A stretch of DNA of 9,090 nucleotides from JAAYJR01 sp964563975 (GTDB lineage: Bacteria > Bacteroidota > Bacteroidia > Bacteroidales > Prolixibacteraceae): NCBI GenBank assembly GCA_964563975.1, contig CAZLZJ010000072.1:1-9090 (forward strand), written 5' to 3'. The notes under the pieces are model-generated. The model was not told the DNA's origin, ran no database searches, and saw only the letters and a list, made by a program, of their open reading frames with translations. Below, piece after piece: positions 1 through 6,564 of this stretch (position 1 is the stretch's first letter; the number at the start of each line of letters is the position of its first letter). The position numbers and the translations under genes were made by a program.

Positions 1-3
1 TTG

Positions 4-77
4 TGGGCCCAACTGGGCTTGAACCAGTGACCCCCTGATTATGAGTCAGGTGCTCTAACCTGCTGAGCTATGGGCCC
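4..77 (-). tRNA. tRNA with CAT anticodon, probably tRNA-Ile2 (lysidine type), otherwise elongator tRNA-Met
   Basis: The minus strand folds as a complete cloverleaf. The acceptor stem is GGGCCCA paired with TGGGCCC, the D stem is GCTC/GAGC, the anticodon stem is CCTGA/TCAGG around loop CTCATAA (anticodon CAT), and the T stem is ACTGG/CCAGT with a TTCAAGC loop. The discriminator base is A. The genome continues with CAA, so the CCA tail is not encoded and must be added by the CCA-adding enzyme. CAT is used both by methionine tRNAs and by the isoleucine tRNA whose C34 is changed to lysidine by TilS to read AUA. It is not an initiator, because the first pair is G-C. The acceptor pairs C4-G69 and C5-G68 are those reported to favour TilS recognition in E. 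coli, where elongator Met has U4-A69 and A5-U68, so I lean to Ile2. It is transcribed away from the methionine cluster. Confidence 0.93.
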
Positions 78-94
78 TGATAATATTTAATTAA

Positions 95-124
95 AAATAT
101 TATATATAAAAATCGGAGTGCAAG
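95..124 (-). promoter_or_regulatory. Possible promoter of the tRNA gene
   Basis: On the minus strand a CTTG (121-124) is followed, 18 bases on, by TAATATTT (95-102), which resembles the Bacteroidota -33 TTG and -7 TAnnTTTG elements. The last G is missing. Transcription would begin about 10 to 15 bases before the tRNA. The region is very AT-rich, so a chance match is quite possible. Confidence 0.28.
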
Positions 125-225
125 TTTACAACTTTATCCGAAAATACACAAGAAAACTTCTTAAAACAAATTATTATAAGCAATTATTTATCACTTGCCA
201 TATACTGTACAACTTACACAATTTT

Positions 226-255
226 AAATTAAATTTGCAAATCAACAAATTAAAT
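226..255 (+). promoter_or_regulatory. Candidate -7 element and palindrome upstream of the homocysteine/methionine cluster
   Basis: TAAATTTG at 230-237 is an exact match to the Bacteroidota -7 consensus TAnnTTTG and would give a leader of roughly 45 bases before the first gene at 289. No convincing -33 TTTG lies at the expected distance. A perfect 10-base palindrome, ATTTGCAAAT (233-242), overlaps the -7 element. It sits between two copies of AAATTAAAT (226-234 and 247-255) whose starts are 21 bases apart. An operator over a promoter could look like this, but all parts are AT-rich and could be chance. I see no SAM or cobalamin riboswitch core in 78-288. Confidence 0.33.
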
Positions 256-288
256 CACCTTGTGTGAGCTTCGAAAATTGATCTTTTT

Positions 289-1452
289 ATGACACAGATA
301 AAAACTTACGAGGAGATAAACCAAAAACTAAAAGAGGGAAAAGCTGTTGTCCTTACTGCTGAAGAGGTAGCCGAAATGGCAAAAAGTGTATCCCCGGAAG
401 AGATTGCCGAAAAGGTGGATGTGGTAACTACTGCCACTTTCGGAGCAATGTGCTCCTCAGGTGCAATAATAAACTTCGGTCATTCAGATCCTCCAATCCG
501 AATGGAGAAGATAAAACTTAACAGGGTGCCTTGCTATGAAGGACTGGCGGCAGTTGACTCATATATCGGAGCTACTGCAATTAATCCCGACAATCCAACT
601 TATGGGGGAGCACATGTAATCCAGGATCTGCTGGAAGGAAAAGATGTACTGCTGGAAGCATGGGCAAAAGGGACAGATTGTTATCCGCGAAAATATATAA
701 GCTCTAAAATAAATATTAACACTATTAACGATTTTACCCTGTTCAACCCAAGGAATGCATATCAGAACTACAATGTGGCTGTTAATACAACAAATAAAAT
801 TATCCATACATATATGGGTACTCTGTTTCCGGGCATGAAAAATGCCACATACTCTACCTCGGGGGAGCTAAGCCCCCTGCTTAATGACCCCGATCTGAAA
901 ACTATCGGTATCGGTACACGTATTTTTTTGGGCGGAACACAAGGATTTGTTATATGGCCGGGAACACAATTTAATACGGCACGGCCAAAAAATAAATATG
1001 GAGTGCCTGTTACAAATGCGGCTACTATTGCTGTAATAGGCAATCTGAAAGAGATGTCAACTAATTACCTGAGAGCTGTCTACTATGAAAAATATGGAGT
1101 GAGCATGTTCGTCGGGATTGGAATACCAATCCCTGTCGTGGATGTGGAAATGGCAAAGAGGGTATCGATCGATAACAGCCGGATAGAGACATCAGTGCTT
1201 GATTACGGATCACCCGGAATGCCAAAACTGAAGCAGGTTACCTACGAAGAGCTTCAATCAGGCTATATAAAAATTGAAGGCAAAAAAGTACGTACGGCAC
1301 CGGTTTCAAGCCTGGCGAAAGCTCGTGAAATTGCCGGAGAGCTTAAAAAATGGTTGTTAGACGGGCAATTTGAAGTGACAAAACCTGTTCAGTTATTTCC
1401 TAAAAATAAAACAGTGAATAGTTTAAAGGAAATGGAGGCAGAAAATGATTAA
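289..1452 (+). CDS. COG1900/DUF39 (HcyBio) homocysteine biosynthesis protein, L-aspartate semialdehyde sulfurtransferase type
   Basis: This 387-residue soluble protein belongs to the COG1900/DUF39 family, whose archaeal members (Methanosarcina acetivorans MA1821, Methanocaldococcus jannaschii MJ0100) convert aspartate semialdehyde and a sulfide-derived sulfur into homocysteine. I see the family pattern in TTATFGAMCSSGA (48-60), the glycine-rich middle GGAHV (107-110 region), GTDCYPRK (128-135) and GTRIFLGGTQGFV (about 210-222). Cysteines lie at 55, 82 and 131. Cys55 and Cys131 fall in the two conserved motifs and fit the persulfide-carrying pair proposed for the family. The C-terminal CBS-domain pair found in the longer, roughly 500-residue MJ0100 form is absent, so this is the short form. 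ATG 289 is the first start after an in-frame stop at 265-267 and has no Shine-Dalgarno sequence. Its end overlaps the ferredoxin gene by 8 bases, as expected for partners in one complex. The family is sure; the exact reaction is inferred from the archaeal members. Confidence 0.93.
   Translation: MTQIKTYEEINQKLKEGKAVVLTAEEVAEMAKSVSPEEIAEKVDVVTTATFGAMCSSGAIINFGHSDPPIRMEKIKLNRVPCYEGLAAVDSYIGATAINPDNPTYGGAHVIQDLLEGKDVLLEAWAKGTDCYPRKYISSKININTINDFTLFNPRNAYQNYNVAVNTTNKIIHTYMGTLFPGMKNATYSTSGELSPLLNDPDLKTIGIGTRIFLGGTQGFVIWPGTQFNTARPKNKYGVPVTNAATIAVIGNLKEMSTNYLRAVYYEKYGVSMFVGIGIPIPVVDVEMAKRVSIDNSRIETSVLDYGSPGMPKLKQVTYEELQSGYIKIEGKKVRTAPVSSLAKAREIAGELKKWLLDGQFEVTKPVQLFPKNKTVNSLKEMEAEND
1434..1438 (+). 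promoter_or_regulatory. Shine-Dalgarno-like GGAGG for the NIL-ferredoxin gene
   Basis: GGAGG lies 6 bases before ATG 1445, inside the last codons of the upstream gene. Most starts in this window lack such a site. It supports the 1445 start and suggests coupled translation of the overlapping pair, although the bases also encode Met-Glu-Ala and may be coincidental. Confidence 0.45.
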
Positions 1453-1855
1453 AAAAAGATTTGTTTTAAATTTTCCTCCCCAAAGTGGGGATAAGCCATT
1501 AAGTTACAATCTTGTTAAAGATTACGACATACGTATCAACATATTAAAAGCAGAGGTGTACCCGGGTAAAAAAGGGAGTCTGCTGCTTGAAATGCAAGGT
1601 AAAAAGGATAATATCGAAAAAGGGGTGAAGTATCTCACTGATCAGCAGGTGACCTGCGAACCCTTGGATAAAAGGATACACTTTCAGGAGGATAAGTGTA
1701 TTGACTGTGGTAACTGTACAGCTGTCTGTTTTGCAGGAGCCCTCACCATGAATAAAAAAACCTGGAAGCTGGAATTTGACAAAAATCAATGTGTGGTTTG
1801 TGAGCTGTGTCTGACGGCATGCCCGCTGCATCTTTTTAAAATCGATTTCAGGTAA
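1445..1855 (+). CDS. NIL-domain ferredoxin with two 4Fe-4S motifs, partner of the COG1900 protein
   Basis: This 136-residue protein has an N-terminal NIL-like domain (about 3-75, alternating strand and helix, the ligand-binding fold also found at the end of methionine ABC transporter ATPases) followed by a bacterial-type ferredoxin domain (about 78-133). The first cluster motif uses Cys85, 88, 91 and 95 and the second Cys116, 119, 122 and 126. The second ends in the usual CP, while the first ends in CF, so the typical proline is missing there. Cys71 is an extra cysteine between the domains. The same architecture is found in MA1822 of Methanosarcina acetivorans, needed with MA1821 for homocysteine synthesis from sulfide. 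The likely job is to pass electrons or sulfur to the COG1900 enzyme, for example to release a persulfide. The 8-base overlap with the upstream gene implies translational coupling. Its electron donor cannot be told from the sequence. Confidence 0.93.
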   Translation: MIKKRFVLNFPPQSGDKPLSYNLVKDYDIRINILKAEVYPGKKGSLLLEMQGKKDNIEKGVKYLTDQQVTCEPLDKRIHFQEDKCIDCGNCTAVCFAGALTMNKKTWKLEFDKNQCVVCELCLTACPLHLFKIDFR

Positions 1856-1993
1856 GATGATCTGATCCGGCTTTCACTGAGTCCGGGTATAATAGCTAAG
1901 CAAATCTGCAGTTCTGAAAAAGCTTGTTGATTGTGCAACAAAGTCCGGCAAACTGTATAATATCTTCAAAACTTTTATAATCCGGATTAAAGA
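1856..1993. other. 138-base spacer inside the cluster, no confident element
   Basis: The gap separates the ferredoxin gene from the COG2122 gene. It holds four TCCGG words (1866, 1882, 1944, 1981), two TATAAT hexamers (1888-1893 and 1956-1961) and a 6-base inverted repeat TTGTTG/CAACAA (1924-1929 with 1936-1941). There is no T-run, so I see no terminator, and no cobalamin or SAM riboswitch core. The spacer may hold a second promoter, but no element reaches the quality of a call. Transcription of all four genes together remains possible. Confidence 0.35.
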
Positions 1994-2785
1994 ATGTCTT
2001 ATAATAACTACGAAATAAGAGACTACAGGAAACAGTTCAATAAAGAACGTTTTGCCGGTTTTACCATTACCCGCAAAGAGAGTAACTTATGGATCGGTAT
2101 TAATCCGGAAGCGCTCAATTTTCCTGAAGCAAGCCCAAAAAGCAACATCCTTGAAAAGATAAAAACTGTTTCTGCTGAAAAAGTTAAGGAACTGCGAAAT
2201 AAATTTGATGAATATATTCGAAAGGAGCCGAAATTTGTAAATAGCCTGACCCCCTTCAAGCCGTCAGGCTATGCCCCGTCCGAAGCAAAAGATATGGCAG
2301 TTGCGGCCGCAATAGCAAAAATTGGTCCAATGGCAGCAGTAGCAGGCCTTTTTGCCAGGGAAACCGGAAAAATCCTATTACAAAATTTTTCACTCCGGGA
2401 GTTGATAGTAGAAAACGGAGGAGATATTTTTGCAATGATCGACAAAGAGCTGGTTCTTTCTATCTTTGCAGGAGAATCGCCACTATCCGGTAAAGTAGGG
2501 CTGGTTATTCCTGCCGGTACGGGAGAAATTGGCATTTGCACATCGTCAGGAACAGTGGGGCCTTCGCTTAGCTTTGGCAAAGCCGATGCTGTTTCAGTGG
2601 TTAGCCGGGATGTTTTACTGGCAGACGCTTTTGCTACTGCCCTGTGTAATAAGGTAAAAGTACCTGATGACATAGAAAAAGTATTGGAAGTTTCAAAAAG
2701 TTACCCGGAAATTATATCGGTTGTCATTATTTGTAAAGATAAAATAGGGGTTCAGGGAAAATATAAAATTAAAATGCTAAAATAA
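1994..2785 (+). CDS. UPF0280/COG2122 protein, ApbE-like fold, implicated in homocysteine synthesis
   Basis: This 263-residue protein is recognised as UPF0280/COG2122, distantly related to ApbE, the FAD:protein FMN transferase. Supporting motifs are AIAKIGPMAAVAGLFA (106-121), VENGGDIFA (139-147), GEIGICTSSGTVGPSLSFG (177-195) and DVLLADAFATALCN (206-219). The last two correspond to the ApbE TSG region and its ADALATAL helix. Cysteines are at 182, 218 and 247, with Cys182 inside the conserved loop. The Methanosarcina acetivorans member MA1715 was linked genetically to homocysteine synthesis along with MA1821 and MA1822, but its biochemical role is unknown to me; sulfur handling or flavin work on a partner are both guesses. 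ATG 1994 is fixed by an in-frame stop at 1988-1990. There is no signal peptide, unlike the lipoprotein ApbE enzymes, so it acts in the cytoplasm. Its stop is 12 bases before metH, in the same frame, which points to one transcript. Confidence 0.9.
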   Translation: MSYNNYEIRDYRKQFNKERFAGFTITRKESNLWIGINPEALNFPEASPKSNILEKIKTVSAEKVKELRNKFDEYIRKEPKFVNSLTPFKPSGYAPSEAKDMAVAAAIAKIGPMAAVAGLFARETGKILLQNFSLRELIVENGGDIFAMIDKELVLSIFAGESPLSGKVGLVIPAGTGEIGICTSSGTVGPSLSFGKADAVSVVSRDVLLADAFATALCNKVKVPDDIEKVLEVSKSYPEIISVVIICKDKIGVQGKYKIKMLK

Positions 2786-2797
2786 CTCATCAGCAAA

Positions 2798-5700
2798 ATG
2801 AAGGATATAAAAAAAGAGCTGCAAAAAAGAGTATTGCTAATGGATGGCGCAATGGGCTCTCTTATACAGGAGTACAAGCTCAGTGAGGAAGATTACAGAG
2901 GAGACCTCCTGAAAAACGAAATTTATGATCAAAAAGGAAATAATGATATCCTCTCCCTGACAAATCCTTCTGTTATCCGGGAAATACATTGCAGATACCT
3001 GGAAGCAGGTGCAGATATTATCCTTACAAATACCTTTAATGCAAACCGAATATCGCAAGCTGATTATAACACCCAAAGTCTGGTTTTTGAAATGAATAAG
3101 GCGTCGGCCGAAATTGCCGTAAATGAAGCTGAAAGATATACCCGGAAAAACCCTGAAAAACCCAGATTTGTTGCCGGTACACTGGGGCCGACAAATAAGA
3201 CCCTGTCTCTTTCTCCCGATGTAAATGACCCGGGGCACAGAGCCGTAACTTTCGATGAGATGAAAGATGCATACAAAGAGCAGGTCGACGGGCTTATAGC
3301 AGGAGGGGTTGACCTGCTGCTGATAGAAACTGTCTTTGATACCCTGAATGCAAAAGCTGCGATCAGGGCAGTTGAGGAGTCAGCGGAAGCAAGCAATAAA
3401 AAGCTTCCGCTAATGGTCTCAGGCACTATAGCCGATGCAAGCGGTCGTACACTTTCAGGACAAACCCTTGAGGCTTTTATTATATCGGTAACTCATACAG
3501 ACCTGTTGAGCATAGGGTTAAACTGCTCCCTTGGAGCTAAGGAGCTTCACCCCTACATTAAGGAAATCTCTCAAAAAGCTCCATTCTGTATTAGCGCACA
3601 TCCTAATGCCGGATTGCCTAACCAATTTGGGGAGTATGATGAAACACCGGAAATTATGGCCGGATATATTAAAAAATATCTCGATAACAGATATGTAAAT
3701 ATTATTGGAGGGTGCTGCGGAACAACTCCTGACCATATTAAGGAGTTTGCAAAAATAGTTTCCACAGCCAGGCCACATCAGGTTGTTGCAGAAGACAGGA
3801 AAACACGGCTTAGCGGGCTTGAACCTTTAGTGATATCAAAAGAGTCGAATTTTATAAATATCGGAGAGCGGTGTAATGTTTCAGGATCACGGAAATTTGC
3901 CGGGCTGATTGCTGAAAAAAAATATGAGGAGGCACTTTCAATTGCAAGGTACCAGGCAGAAAACGGTGCCCAGATTATTGATGTAAGTATGGATGATGCC
4001 ATGCTTGATGCCGAAAAGGAGATGGTTACTTTCCTAAATCTGATGATGGCGGAACCTGAAATTGCCAAACTCCCGGTAATGATAGATTCGTCAAAGTGGA
4101 GTGTTATTGAAGCAGGCCTCAAATGTCTGCAGGGCAAAGCCGTTGTCAACTCAATAAGCCTCAAGGAGGGCGAAAGTGTTTTTATCAAAAATGCACTAAC
4201 CGTAAAACATTTCGGCGCTGCTGCAGTGGTGATGGCTTTTGATGAAAAAGGACAGGCAGACTCTTATGAGCGGCGGATTGAAATATGTGAAAGAGCATAT
4301 AAAATTCTTACTGAAAAGGTAAATTTTCCTCCACAGGATATAATATTCGACCCCAATGTTCTTACTATAGGAACCGGAATTGAAGAGCATAACAGTTATG
4401 CTGTTGACTTTTTAAACTCTTTGAAATGGATTAAACAAAATTTGCCTTATGCCCTGACAAGCGGAGGAATAAGCAATATATCCTATGCTTTCAGAGGAAA
4501 TAATATTCTCAGGGAAGCTATGCATTCCGTATTCCTTTACCATGCAGTTAATGCAGGTCTTGATATGGGTATCGTAAATCCGGGAATGCTGCAGATATAC
4601 GATGAAATAGATAAAGAGCTTCTTGACAAAACTGAAGACCTGATACTGAATCGCCGCCCGGATGCTACCGATAGACTACTCTCATTTGCTGCCGGCTTCA
4701 ACAAAAAAGCGGTAAAAGAAGAGAAACTGCATGACTGGCGCCTGCTGCCGGTCGAAAAGCGCATTGAGCACTCCCTGGTAAAAGGAATTCCCGATTATGT
4801 AGATGAAGATATGAAAGAGTGCCTTACCAAATACAGTCCTGCACTTAATATAATTGAAGGGCCTCTGATGAGTGGAATGAATACAGTTGGTGATCTTTTC
4901 GGTTCAGGCAAAATGTTCCTGCCGCAGGTGATAAAGTCAGCACGGGTAATGAAAAAATCCGTGGCTTTCCTGTTGCCTTACATTGAAACCGATAAAGCTA
5001 AAAGCAACAATAGGTCAAAACAGAAAAAAATAGTGATAGCAACTGTTAAAGGAGATGTCCACGATATCGGAAAAAATATTGTGGGAGTTGTTCTGAGCTG
5101 TAATAACTATCAGATTATTGATCTGGGTGTTATGGTAAATACAGAAAAAATTCTTGACACAGCAATCAAAGAGGAGGCAGATATTGTTGGATTGAGCGGG
5201 CTTATAACTCCTTCGCTTGAAATAATGACAGATGTTGCATCCGAAATGGAGGCCCGAAAAATGGATCTGCCCCTGCTTATAGGAGGTGCAACTACCTCAA
5301 AAATTCATACTGCCGTAAAAATCGACACTCACTATTCGGGGCCGGTCGTACATGTAAAAGATGCTTCATTGGCAGTCAATGTAGTTTCAAATCTTATCTC
5401 CCAAAATAATAAATTTTTAAGCGAAATAAAAGATGAGTATGAGCAAATCCGCAATTTCCAAAGTAACAGGAGACCGAAAGAGTATCTGGAAATCGGCAAT
5501 GCAAGAGCTAACAAACTTCAAATTGATTGGACTAACAGTCAGGTATATAAGCCAAACTTTATTGGTGTAAAACATCTGACAGGGTATCCTCTTGAAGAGA
5601 TAATAAAATATATCGATTGGACATTTTTCTTTCTTGCCTGGGGGATGAAAGGACATTTTCCTCAGATTTTAAATGATCAAAAACAAGGAGAAGAGGCCCG

Positions 5701-6457
5701 AAGGCTTTATAAGGAGGCTATAGAATTTTTAGACGAAATAGTTGCAAAAAAAATGGTTCGTGCAAATGGTGCCTTTGCAATATGGCCTGCAAATTCAATA
5801 GGAGACGATATCATATTGTATAAAGACGAAACAAAATCTGAAGAAGCAGGCCGGTTTTATCATCTTCGGCAACAGGAAAAGAAAAAAGAGGGAGCACCTA
5901 ATTTGTGCCTCTCCGATTTTATCGCCCCTGAAGAATCTGCTATTGTCGATTACTGCGGAGGCTTTGCTACTACTGCAGGTATTGGAATAGAACAGTGGTT
6001 GGAAAAATTTAAAAAAGATAATAACGACTTTAAAGCAATAATGCTGGAAGCTTTAGCCGACCGGCTGAGTGAAGCATTTGCCGAACTGCTTCATGAAAAG
6101 ATAAGAAAAGAGTTCTGGGGATATGCCCCTGATGAAAAGCTGACTAATGAAGAGCTTATAAAAGTTAAATACCAGGGAATAAGGCCGGCAATAGGATATC
6201 CGGCATGCCCCGAACATTCTGAAAAAGAAAATCTTTTTAAACTATTAAGAGCGGAAGAGATAGGAATTACCCTTACCGAACATTTTGCAATGTACCCAAA
6301 TGCTTCGGTTTCAGGCCAGTATTTTGCACATCCGGAAGCTAAATATTTCAGTCTCGAAAAAATCAGCCGGGATCAGGTTGCCGACTATGCCGAAAGAAAA
6401 GGGAAAACGGTTGAATATATTGAAAAATTTTTGCCGGTTAACCTGAATTATAAATAG
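2798..6457 (+). CDS. metH: Cobalamin-dependent methionine synthase, full length
   Basis: MetH (1219 residues; E. coli has 1227) moves a methyl group from 5-methyltetrahydrofolate through cob(I)alamin to homocysteine, giving methionine in the cytoplasm. All four modules are present. The homocysteine domain (about 1-325) has its zinc ligands in GLNCSLG (Cys243) and GGCCGTT (Cys306, Cys307). The folate domain (about 345-620) shows NIGERCNVSGS (354-364), DVSMDDAMLD (395-404) and DSSKW (430-434). The cobalamin cap and Rossmann domains (about 640-880) hold DVHDIG (753-758, His755 being the lower cobalt ligand), SGLITPSL (800-807) and GGATTS (829-834). The reactivation domain (about 900-1219) has Asp940, the run from Arg1129 to RPAIGYPACPEH (1129-1140) and VSGQYFAHP (1171-1179) for AdoMet binding. 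Reactivation needs a flavodoxin-type donor encoded elsewhere. The start follows the upstream gene by 12 bases. No key residue is missing. It completes the step after homocysteine formation. Confidence 0.98.
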   Translation: MKDIKKELQKRVLLMDGAMGSLIQEYKLSEEDYRGDLLKNEIYDQKGNNDILSLTNPSVIREIHCRYLEAGADIILTNTFNANRISQADYNTQSLVFEMNKASAEIAVNEAERYTRKNPEKPRFVAGTLGPTNKTLSLSPDVNDPGHRAVTFDEMKDAYKEQVDGLIAGGVDLLLIETVFDTLNAKAAIRAVEESAEASNKKLPLMVSGTIADASGRTLSGQTLEAFIISVTHTDLLSIGLNCSLGAKELHPYIKEISQKAPFCISAHPNAGLPNQFGEYDETPEIMAGYIKKYLDNRYVNIIGGCCGTTPDHIKEFAKIVSTARPHQVVAEDRKTRLSGLEPLVISKESNFINIGERCNVSGSRKFAGLIAEKKYEEALSIARYQAENGAQIIDVSMDDAMLDAEKEMVTFLNLMMAEPEIAKLPVMIDSSKWSVIEAGLKCLQGKAVVNSISLKEGESVFIKNALTVKHFGAAAVVMAFDEKGQADSYERRIEICERAYKILTEKVNFPPQDIIFDPNVLTIGTGIEEHNSYAVDFLNSLKWIKQNLPYALTSGGISNISYAFRGNNILREAMHSVFLYHAVNAGLDMGIVNPGMLQIYDEIDKELLDKTEDLILNRRPDATDRLLSFAAGFNKKAVKEEKLHDWRLLPVEKRIEHSLVKGIPDYVDEDMKECLTKYSPALNIIEGPLMSGMNTVGDLFGSGKMFLPQVIKSARVMKKSVAFLLPYIETDKAKSNNRSKQKKIVIATVKGDVHDIGKNIVGVVLSCNNYQIIDLGVMVNTEKILDTAIKEEADIVGLSGLITPSLEIMTDVASEMEARKMDLPLLIGGATTSKIHTAVKIDTHYSGPVVHVKDASLAVNVVSNLISQNNKFLSEIKDEYEQIRNFQSNRRPKEYLEIGNARANKLQIDWTNSQVYKPNFIGVKHLTGYPLEEIIKYIDWTFFFLAWGMKGHFPQILNDQKQGEEARRLYKEAIEFLDEIVAKKMVRANGAFAIWPANSIGDDIILYKDETKSEEAGRFYHLRQQEKKKEGAPNLCLSDFIAPEESAIVDYCGGFATTAGIGIEQWLEKFKKDNNDFKAIMLEALADRLSEAFAELLHEKIRKEFWGYAPDEKLTNEELIKVKYQGIRPAIGYPACPEHSEKENLFKLLRAEEIGITLTEHFAMYPNASVSGQYFAHPEAKYFSLEKISRDQVADYAERKGKTVEYIEKFLPVNLNYK

Positions 6458-6480
6458 ATTCATGGCCCTTTTGTTTTTTT
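6442..6480 (+). terminator. Possible weak terminator at the end of metH
   Basis: CCTGAAT (6442-6448) can pair with ATTCA-T-GG (6458-6465) with a single bulged T and a 9-base loop that contains the metH stop codon. After CCC comes TTTTGTTTTTTT (6469-6480). The stem is weak and three bases separate it from the T-run, so this is a moderate candidate for the end of the methionine transcript. Confidence 0.42.
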
Positions 6481-6564
6481 ATATATTTAAAATTTGAAGT
6501 AAATTGATTAAATTCGTACTTAATTAGTTTTTAAACTGAATTTTAAATATTAAATTATATTCGA

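Noticed and set aside
1856..1927. Continuation of the ferredoxin reading frame past its stop for 24 codons
   Set aside because: The 136-residue protein already ends just after the second cluster motif, as its family does; the extra frame is short and has no motif.
2269..2673. 134-codon open frame on the minus strand
   Set aside because: It lies wholly within the COG2122 gene, its protein is a Ser/Ala/Pro-rich shadow with no recognisable motif, and the plus-strand gene has clear family motifs.
2786..2797. Cobalamin riboswitch before metH
   Set aside because: Only 12 bases separate metH from the gene upstream, and the wider spacers at 78-288 and 1856-1993 show no B12-box or S-box core.
1994..6457. 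COG2122-MetH fusion or readthrough protein
   Set aside because: The genes share a frame, but a clear TAA (2783-2785) is followed by a proper ATG at 2798 and nothing suggests stop-codon recoding.
6556..6563. TATATTCG as promoter of the DUF1080 gene
   Set aside because: It ends one base before ATG 6565, so transcription would begin inside the coding sequence and remove the signal peptide start.
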